Source: JAJKIP01 sp040509055
GTDB lineage: Bacteria > Bacteroidota > Bacteroidia > Chitinophagales > Chitinophagaceae
NCBI GenBank assembly: GCA_040509055.1
Contig: JBEVLT010000442.1
Location: forward strand, 1-11,104
Direction: 5' to 3'
Length of the DNA: 11,104 nt
Shown here: positions 6,276 through 11,104 of the stretch, piece by piece
Layout: every line of letters starts with the position of its first letter
How positions within the stretch are numbered: position 1 is the stretch's first letter
Position numbers and translations under genes: made by a program
Notes under the pieces: generated by a model
The model's input: only the letters and a program-made list of their open reading frames with translations
Told to the model about the DNA's origin: nothing
The model's database searches: none

Positions 6276-6289
6276 GATCATGAAATGAA

Positions 6290-7969
6290 TTATTTTCTCC
6301 TGAGCTTCGGCCCCTCTATGATCACGTTGTCCGGAATGCTTTCCTGCCATTGCCGCATGGTTTCTTCTCCGCGTCTTTTTCTTTCATTCATCATGGTCCT
6401 GGCCATTCTGCCCAGGTAAGTATTCAGCTGCTTCAGGCTATTGGTGCTTTTGTCTTTCAGGTTGATCTCAAAATGGCTTTCCATGGCATCGTCTTTCCGC
6501 TCGCCGCCATAAAATACCACATCCTCCCAGAAATGCAGCGATTCATTCACGAGTGGGGAGAATGCCGAGTCTGCCATGGGTCTGGTGCCTGCGATGGCGT
6601 GCCGGAAGTCGATATAGCCACCCATCGGGTGCCCGATGATCTTGCTGATAAAAGGGTGGTTGGTGCTGGTGGCGCCGTACGTATGTACCATTACTGAATC
6701 GGTGCCGGCTATAAACCATTTGTCGTTCAGCACGTAGGGCACCCTGCCGGCAATGGCTTGCAGCTTTTCGCCGCCTTCAGCGATTTTGGTTTGCAGCAAA
6801 GTGACCAGTTTTTCAAACGAAGCCTTGTCCGCGACGGAGGTGGCAAACAGGATTTTTGCATCCGGCCTGCTGATGTTATGCGGAAGACGCTGGCCTAAAT
6901 TGCTCAGGGGGGGATATATTTCTTTTCCGGCCATGCCGAAATCCGAAACGGCAAACAACAGGTCGCCCTTGTTGGCTTTCACAAAGTCGTCGAGGCTGAG
7001 ACCGGCCTTGCCGAGATAGCCATTGGCAAACCCGTCCAGCCCCACCAGCACCAGCAGGTCCCTGAGGGCCTGGGGATGATACTTTGCGGCCATGACGGCG
7101 GTGACATCGCCTGCCGGAATGTTTTTCAGCATATCCGCATCCAGGTTCTCCGGCTTGTATTTTTCATACAGGGTTTCCAGCTTTTTGTTGTAGTAGCTTT
7201 TGACATCTACCGTGATCTTACCCTGGTCGAAATGCAGGGTGGCGGCAGCATAGTTGCCGTTCGTCAGTACGTCTGTTTTTGCAAGCGACAGCAGGGGGTT
7301 CCGCATGGAGCCGGCAAGGCTGCCCGGGTTGATCCAGATATGGGCATCGCCGGTATCTTTCATCATGGCGACAAAATGCTTATTGCTGCCGATGCTGTTG
7401 CTGCCGCTAAGCGAATAAACTTCGGCAGCAAATTTCACCAGGCTGTCGGGAGTGATAGGTTTTTGCCGGTTCATTTTGCCAAATCCGTGGCCCGGTCCGG
7501 GCGAAGGATCGGCGCTGATGGCTACGATGCGCTTGTCGTTCCACGTAAGCACGCTGTTGCCGGAGCTAATGACAGAGAGATCGCCGTGTTTGGTGATCGT
7601 TTCGCCATTGGCTGCCCGGGTGATGTACGAGTTAAATAGCTTTTCGTCTTTTACCGGGCAGGTAAAACCGATATAGGTGCCGGTACCGCGATTCCTGATA
7701 AACAGGAACAGGTCCGAAGCAAGATCCACACCTGAAGAATCGGGATGGTCCAGTATCTTTTTTGTCAGCTCGCCTTCGGCTTCGCCGGCTGCAATCTTGT
7801 AGAGCTCACCTTGTTTGAACTCTTCCCAGCTCAGTTTTGATTGAAGAGCGCGGCCATCGACATGCAGCACCATGGCTGCATCTGCCGGCACAGGCACTTT
7901 CGATTGCTTCGAACACGAAGCCAGGAAGGCCAGGGCAAGTAGCGCAGGCAGGTACGGGATCGGTTTCAT
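6290..7969 (-). CDS. DUF4836 family lipoprotein
   Basis: This is a 559-residue predicted lipoprotein. A short basic start and hydrophobic stretch lead to the lipobox LASC with Cys19, followed by Ser-Lys. This predicts export by Sec, lipidation and cleavage by signal peptidase II, and attachment to a membrane facing the periplasm or outside. The region beginning VPADAAMVLHVDGRAL (about 26-41), then KLSWEEFKQ, is characteristic of DUF4836, a family largely restricted to Bacteroidota with no known biochemical role. No catalytic motif is recognisable. The C-terminus is basic (GPKLRRK). The gene begins 15 bp after the hisS stop and ends at a strong terminator, so it is probably the last gene of the phosphatase-hisS operon. 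The family assignment comes from recognition of the N-terminal pattern, not from a search. Confidence 0.8.
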   Translation of the reverse strand: MKPIPYLPALLALAFLASCSKQSKVPVPADAAMVLHVDGRALQSKLSWEEFKQGELYKIAAGEAEGELTKKILDHPDSSGVDLASDLFLFIRNRGTGTYIGFTCPVKDEKLFNSYITRAANGETITKHGDLSVISSGNSVLTWNDKRIVAISADPSPGPGHGFGKMNRQKPITPDSLVKFAAEVYSLSGSNSIGSNKHFVAMMKDTGDAHIWINPGSLAGSMRNPLLSLAKTDVLTNGNYAAATLHFDQGKITVDVKSYYNKKLETLYEKYKPENLDADMLKNIPAGDVTAVMAAKYHPQALRDLLVLVGLDGFANGYLGKAGLSLDDFVKANKGDLLFAVSDFGMAGKEIYPPLSNLGQRLPHNISRPDAKILFATSVADKASFEKLVTLLQTKIAEGGEKLQAIAGRVPYVLNDKWFIAGTDSVMVHTYGATSTNHPFISKIIGHPMGGYIDFRHAIAGTRPMADSAFSPLVNESLHFWEDVVFYGGERKDDAMESHFEINLKDKSTNSLKQLNTYLGRMARTMMNERKRRGEETMRQWQESIPDNVIIEGPKLRRK

Positions 7970-7984
7970 AAAGGTTGATTAAGG

Positions 7985-9361
7985 TTACGCAAATGGCCAG
8001 GAAGCCAGTTGTTCAAAGCTAAGCGTCTTTTGTTCTCCCGATTCCAGGGTTTTAATTTTAACATTTCCGTTAAGCACTTCTTCTTCACCGATGATCACAA
8101 CGTAAGGAATGTTCTTTTTTTCGGCGTATTTGAATTGCTTGTCAAATTTGGCTTGTTCCGGGTAGAGTTCGCACCGGATGCCGGCGCTCCGGAGCTCCTG
8201 CAGCAGCCGGAAAGCCGTTTGCGCAGGTGTTGGGCCAAGGTTGAAGAACAGCGCTTGTGTGCCGGTTTGCACCGTTTCCGGGAAAAGCTTCAGTTCATCC
8301 ATCACGTCATAAATACGATCTATGCCAAAAGAAATGCCTACACCGGGAATACCGGGTACGCCAAACAGGCCCGTGAGGTCATCGTACCGGCCGCCGCCAC
8401 CGATGCTGCCCATCTGCACGCCGGTCGCCTTTACTTCGAAGATGATGCCGGTGTAATAATTCAGTCCGCGGGCCAGTGTCAGGTCTGCCGTTAGCGTTGC
8501 CCCGCGCATAAAAGGGCCGGCTGCCGCCGTCACGTATTCCAGTTCTTCGATGCCCTTGGCGCCGGTAGGGCTGGCGCCGAACAGCTCTTTCAGCTGGTTT
8601 AATTTCTGTGTATTGTCGCCGCTGATTTGCAGGTACTGCTGCACGATAGTAACCTGGCGTTCGTCGAGCCCTTTTTGTAATAGCTCTTCCGCCACTTTTT
8701 CCGGCCCGATCTTATCCAGTTTGTCGATGGCGACGGTAATCGCCGTCAGCCTGTTTGCATCACCGCAGGCCTCGGCCAGCGCGGCCAGTATTTTCCGGCT
8801 GTTGATCTTTATTTCCACCTCCAGGCCCAGCCTGCTGAATGCGTCGGCATAAAGGGTAGCCAGTTCCACTTCGTTTACAAGAGAGAGGCTGCCTACCACA
8901 TCGGCATCACACTGGTAAAATTCGCGGTAGCGTCCCCGCTGCGGCCGGTCGGCCCGCCACACCGGTTGTATCTGGTAGCGCCTGAACGGGAAGGTGAGCT
9001 GCCCATGATTCATGGCCACATAGCGGGCAAAAGGGATGGTCAGGTCGTATTTCAGGGCCCGTTCCGTGAGATTTTTATCGTTTTTACCGGACAGCAGGTT
9101 GTCAAAGGCCGTCCTGGCCTTTCCGCTGTTGGCCGGGTCGCTTAGCCCGTTGTTCAGGATCTTGAAGATGAGCTTGTCTCCTTCGTCCCCGTATTTTCCC
9201 ATCAGGGTCTCCAGGTTTTCCAGCGCAGGGGTTTCCAGCGGCTGGAAACCATACAGCTCAAATACCGAACGGATGGTTTGAAAAATATAGTTCCGCTTGC
9301 GAACGATATCGGGCCCGAAATCACGGGTGCCCTGCGGTAGGCTTACAGTAGCTTTTGCCAT
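7985..9361 (-). CDS. hisS: Histidyl-tRNA synthetase
   Basis: This is a 458-residue class II aminoacyl-tRNA synthetase that charges tRNA-His with histidine using ATP. Near the start is the family segment LPQGTRDFGP (8-17). The motif KYDLTIPFARYVA is at 104-116, and motif 2 is RADRPQRGRYREFYQ at 136-150. The histidine-binding HisA motif LARGLNYYTG is at 296-305, GGGGRYDDL at 321-329 and motif 3 GVGISFGIDR at 340-349. A C-terminal anticodon-binding domain (about 365-458) follows. Length and motif order are normal. The ATG at 9361 was chosen because the family begins just before the PQGTRDF segment. A longer in-frame reading from 9442 would add 27 low-complexity residues inside the upstream phosphatase gene. 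The gene lies 7 bp after the phosphatase stop, so it is probably translated from the same mRNA. Confidence 0.97.
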   Translation of the reverse strand: MAKATVSLPQGTRDFGPDIVRKRNYIFQTIRSVFELYGFQPLETPALENLETLMGKYGDEGDKLIFKILNNGLSDPANSGKARTAFDNLLSGKNDKNLTERALKYDLTIPFARYVAMNHGQLTFPFRRYQIQPVWRADRPQRGRYREFYQCDADVVGSLSLVNEVELATLYADAFSRLGLEVEIKINSRKILAALAEACGDANRLTAITVAIDKLDKIGPEKVAEELLQKGLDERQVTIVQQYLQISGDNTQKLNQLKELFGASPTGAKGIEELEYVTAAAGPFMRGATLTADLTLARGLNYYTGIIFEVKATGVQMGSIGGGGRYDDLTGLFGVPGIPGVGISFGIDRIYDVMDELKLFPETVQTGTQALFFNLGPTPAQTAFRLLQELRSAGIRCELYPEQAKFDKQFKYAEKKNIPYVVIIGEEEVLNGNVKIKTLESGEQKTLSFEQLASWPFA

Positions 9362-9368
9362 GGATTGC

Positions 9369-9869
9369 TCAGTTATGTCCCGTTGCCGGGTTGATGGCCG
9401 GGGCTTGCGCTTCCCGGCTGTATTTTTCGATGATCCGGTCACAGGCCTGATCGATCAGTTGGTACACTTCGTGGTAGCCCGGCTCCGGGCCGTACCAGGG
9501 ATCGGGCACATCCCGGTTCTGCCCGGGGTAAAGCTCGTTCATCAGCAGGTCTGCCTTTTGTGCGTCGAACCGGCTGCCGGCCATGCGCCGCATTTCATCC
9601 AGCACATCTTCTGCCAGCGCATATATTTTATCGTAGTGGCCAAAGTCTGCGGCCGAAAACCGGCGGGCCCGCTGCGCGCAGATATCGATGCCGTTCAGCC
9701 GGGCTACTTTTTGTGACAAGGGGTGTGGCGCTTCGCCGGTATGATAGCCATTGGTGCCTGCGCTTTCGATCGTCCAGTCCAGCCCCGCCTGCGCGGCTTT
9801 GTGCTTCAGGATACCTTCTGCCAGCGGACTGCGGCAGATATTCCCGAGGCAAACCATTAAAATTTTCAT
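9369..9869 (-). CDS. Low-molecular-weight protein tyrosine phosphatase
   Basis: This is a 166-residue cytoplasmic phosphatase of the LMW-PTP family (Wzb/Etp/YwlE type), which removes phosphate from tyrosine or, in some members, arginine residues of proteins. The P-loop CX5RS is at the N-terminus as VCLGNICRSP, with nucleophile Cys7 and Arg13. The general acid Asp is in VPDPWYG, and ESAGTNGYHTGEAPHP is the usual substrate-side loop. All catalytic residues are present. Targets are unknown: no tyrosine kinase or capsule gene is nearby, and the gene instead leads hisS. The ATG at 9869 is fixed by the family start MKILMVCLGN. In-frame sequence upstream to 10286 is non-coding and overlaps genes on the other strand. 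A TATCTTTG box ends 5 nt before the ATG, so the transcript is probably leaderless. Confidence 0.95.
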   Translation of the reverse strand: MKILMVCLGNICRSPLAEGILKHKAAQAGLDWTIESAGTNGYHTGEAPHPLSQKVARLNGIDICAQRARRFSAADFGHYDKIYALAEDVLDEMRRMAGSRFDAQKADLLMNELYPGQNRDVPDPWYGPEPGYHEVYQLIDQACDRIIEKYSREAQAPAINPATGHN

Positions 9870-9874
9870 GCCTG

Positions 9875-9882
9875 CAAAGATA
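9875..9882 (-). promoter_or_regulatory. -7 box of the phosphatase-hisS operon (TATCTTTG)
   Basis: Read on the minus strand, TATCTTTG is a full match to TAnnTTTG and is identical to the rlmN box, followed by the nearly identical bases CAGGC and then the ATG. No TTG is present 19-21 nt upstream, so the -33 part is missing or diverged. The call depends on the -7 match and the position. Confidence 0.45.
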
Positions 9883-10037
9883 ATGTTAAGGTGACAGACG
9901 GCGGAGGGATGCCGTATGGATTTGCCGGGATTATTCATCTTAGTATCGCCGCCGGTGTTATTATAGTATAATCTGTAATATTTGTGGGGGTAAAACAACA
10001 AAAATTCAATAATTTGCCCGTCCTGAATACGATAGCT

Positions 10038-10280
10038 ATGATCGAAGATTACGAGAAGAAAAAGCGAAGGCAGGTGGCTTCCATGAGGGCATTTATGGAC
10101 TATGGCATTGGCATCATGATCCTGGGAGTCGGTGTTTTCTTTTTCCTGCGGGATCAGTTCGACATGGCGCTCAATCAAAGTTACCCGCCGAATGCGATCG
10201 ATAAGATATTCGGCGTCGTATGTGTACTGTACGGTGGCTGGCGCATCTACAGGGGGTATAAGAAAAACTATTTCAAATGA
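10038..10280 (+). CDS. Small two-TM membrane protein
   Basis: This 80-residue protein of unrecognised function has a charged N-terminus (MIEDYEKKKRRQ). Two hydrophobic segments follow, at about 21-37 (YGIGIMILGVGVFFFL) and 57-69 (IFGVVCVLYGGWR), and a basic tail YKKNYFK. By the positive-inside rule both ends should be cytoplasmic. Its stop overlaps the start of the PstS-like gene (ATGA), so translation is probably coupled. In Bacteroidota, PstS-like lipoproteins of this kind are often next to exbB/exbD genes, which suggests an envelope-energisation role; this is context only. The ATG at 10038 is preferred over GTG at 9984, which would overlap a possible -7 element (AATATTTG, 9977-9984) and add 18 residues with no recognisable pattern. 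Confidence 0.75.
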   Translation: MIEDYEKKKRRQVASMRAFMDYGIGIMILGVGVFFFLRDQFDMALNQSYPPNAIDKIFGVVCVLYGGWRIYRGYKKNYFK

Positions 10281-11104
10281 GCGCACTGTCAGGCCGGAAA
10301 GGTGCTGCCCTGCTCGTGTTGTTTTTCTGCCTGCTGCTTATGAACGGTTGTAAGTCGTACAAGGCGCAGCAGGATGAGTTAACAGATACGGCAGAACGGG
10401 GCACGATCCATATCAGTGCAGACGAGTCGTTCAAACCGGTGATCGATGAGCAGGTGCAGGTGTATGAAGCGTTGTACCCGGGCACGCATATCGTGGTTCA
10501 CTACAAACCCGAGGCAGAGTGCCTGAAGGATTTTTATGTGGACAGTATCCGGATGGTCATCGCCACCCGCAGTTTCAGCAAAAGCGAGGAGCGTTTTATG
10601 TCGGACTCGCTGAAAACAGGACCGGAGATGCTGCGTGTGGCGCTCGATGCCATAGCCGTTGTGCTGCATCCACAGTCGCCGGATTCAGTTCTTTCCATGC
10701 AGGACGTACGGGCTATTCTCACAGGCAGGTTTAGCAAAACTTTAATCCCTGTTTTTGACGGTACGCAGGCAACCAGCACGGTACGGTTCATCGTCGATTC
10801 TGTATTGCATGGCGACACACTGACGGCGGCAACGGTAGGCGCCCGGTCGAGCCGCGAAGTGATTGATTACGTGGCTTCTCACCCGAATGCCGTCGGATTT
10901 GTCGGCGTCAGCTGGATCGGCAACCGCGAGGATACCATGCAGGTAAGTTTTTTGAAAAAAGTTAAAATTGCGTACCTGGAAAGCAGGGAGAAACCCGGTA
11001 AGTATATTTTACCCGTACAGGAAAATATTTACCTCGACCGCTACCCGATGGTACGTGATTTGGTATATAACCTGAAAGAAAATTTCAAAGGTCTTGGACA
11101 CGGG
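10277..11104 (+). CDS. PstS-like substrate-binding lipoprotein (3' end outside the window)
   Basis: At least 276 residues are present and the frame stays open to the edge. The N-terminus has a hydrophobic stretch and lipobox MNGC with Cys25, so it is a predicted lipoprotein. The segment GTIHISADESFKPVIDEQ (about 42-59), then YEALYPG, and IRMVIATRSFSKSE (about 91-104) follow the pattern of PstS-like phosphate-binding domains. Later come VRAILTG and a GFVGVSW-type segment that fit the second lobe. True PstS works with the pstCAB transporter; no such genes are visible, and Bacteroidota homologues are often encoded with exbB/exbD/TonB-like genes instead, so phosphate uptake is not assured. The start ATG overlaps the stop of the preceding small gene by one ATGA. 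The gene was found by reading the frame directly. Confidence 0.85.
   Translation, partial: MSALSGRKGAALLVLFFCLLLMNGCKSYKAQQDELTDTAERGTIHISADESFKPVIDEQVQVYEALYPGTHIVVHYKPEAECLKDFYVDSIRMVIATRSFSKSEERFMSDSLKTGPEMLRVALDAIAVVLHPQSPDSVLSMQDVRAILTGRFSKTLIPVFDGTQATSTVRFIVDSVLHGDTLTAATVGARSSREVIDYVASHPNAVGFVGVSWIGNREDTMQVSFLKKVKIAYLESREKPGKYILPVQENIYLDRYPMVRDLVYNLKENFKGLGHG

Noticed and set aside
9870..10286. N-terminal extension of the phosphatase to 305 residues
   Set aside because: It would run through the divergent promoter region and antisense to the small membrane protein, while LMW-PTPs begin at the MKILMVCLGN segment.

Overview
The window looks like a chromosomal segment of a Bacteroidota species, most likely from the Chitinophagaceae/Chitinophaga group. 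The evidence is the DUF4836-type lipoprotein, Bacteroidota-style promoter motifs (TAnnTTTG -7 boxes, one with a clear TTG -33 element), the general absence of Shine-Dalgarno sequences, and a PstS-like lipoprotein preceded by a small membrane protein. The organism assignment is an inference from these features, not from a database match. Most of the window is housekeeping. No transposase, integrase, CRISPR array, tRNA or rRNA gene was seen.

Layout from left to right. At 14-47 a terminator closes a minus-strand gene for a secreted Spy/CpxP-like LTxxQ-repeat protein (72-680). rlmN (23S rRNA/tRNA adenine-C2 methyltransferase, 909-1955) follows on the minus strand. A 99-bp divergent control region (1956-2054) carries a 15-bp tandem repeat, a perfect 8-bp-stem palindrome and two outward-facing promoter candidates. 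On the plus strand it feeds a two-gene unit: an ATPase_2-type P-loop ATPase (2055-3182) and, 9 bp later, a PcaF-like thiolase (3192-4388). The thiolase runs into the next minus-strand gene with only 3 bp between the stop codons.

The region 4392-9869 is one minus-strand gene train, read right to left: low-molecular-weight protein tyrosine phosphatase, hisS, DUF4836 lipoprotein, an intrinsic terminator, then an ABC ATPase and its FtsX/MacB-type permease. Spacings of 7 and 15 bp make the first three genes a likely operon. The terminator at 6241-6275 ends that unit but lies only about 10 bp before the ABC start codon, so expression of the transporter must come from read-through, attenuation or a promoter inside the DUF4836 gene.

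At the right end a second divergent region (9870-10037) leads on the plus strand into a small two-TM protein (10038-10280). An ATGA overlap couples it to a PstS-like substrate-binding lipoprotein that runs off the window (10277-11104). No complete new system is evident. The points most worth a second look are the repeat/palindrome promoter of the ATPase-thiolase unit, the -7 boxes lying 4-5 nt from start codons (implying leaderless mRNAs), and the ABC ATPase that lacks the usual H-loop histidine and LSGGQ signature.
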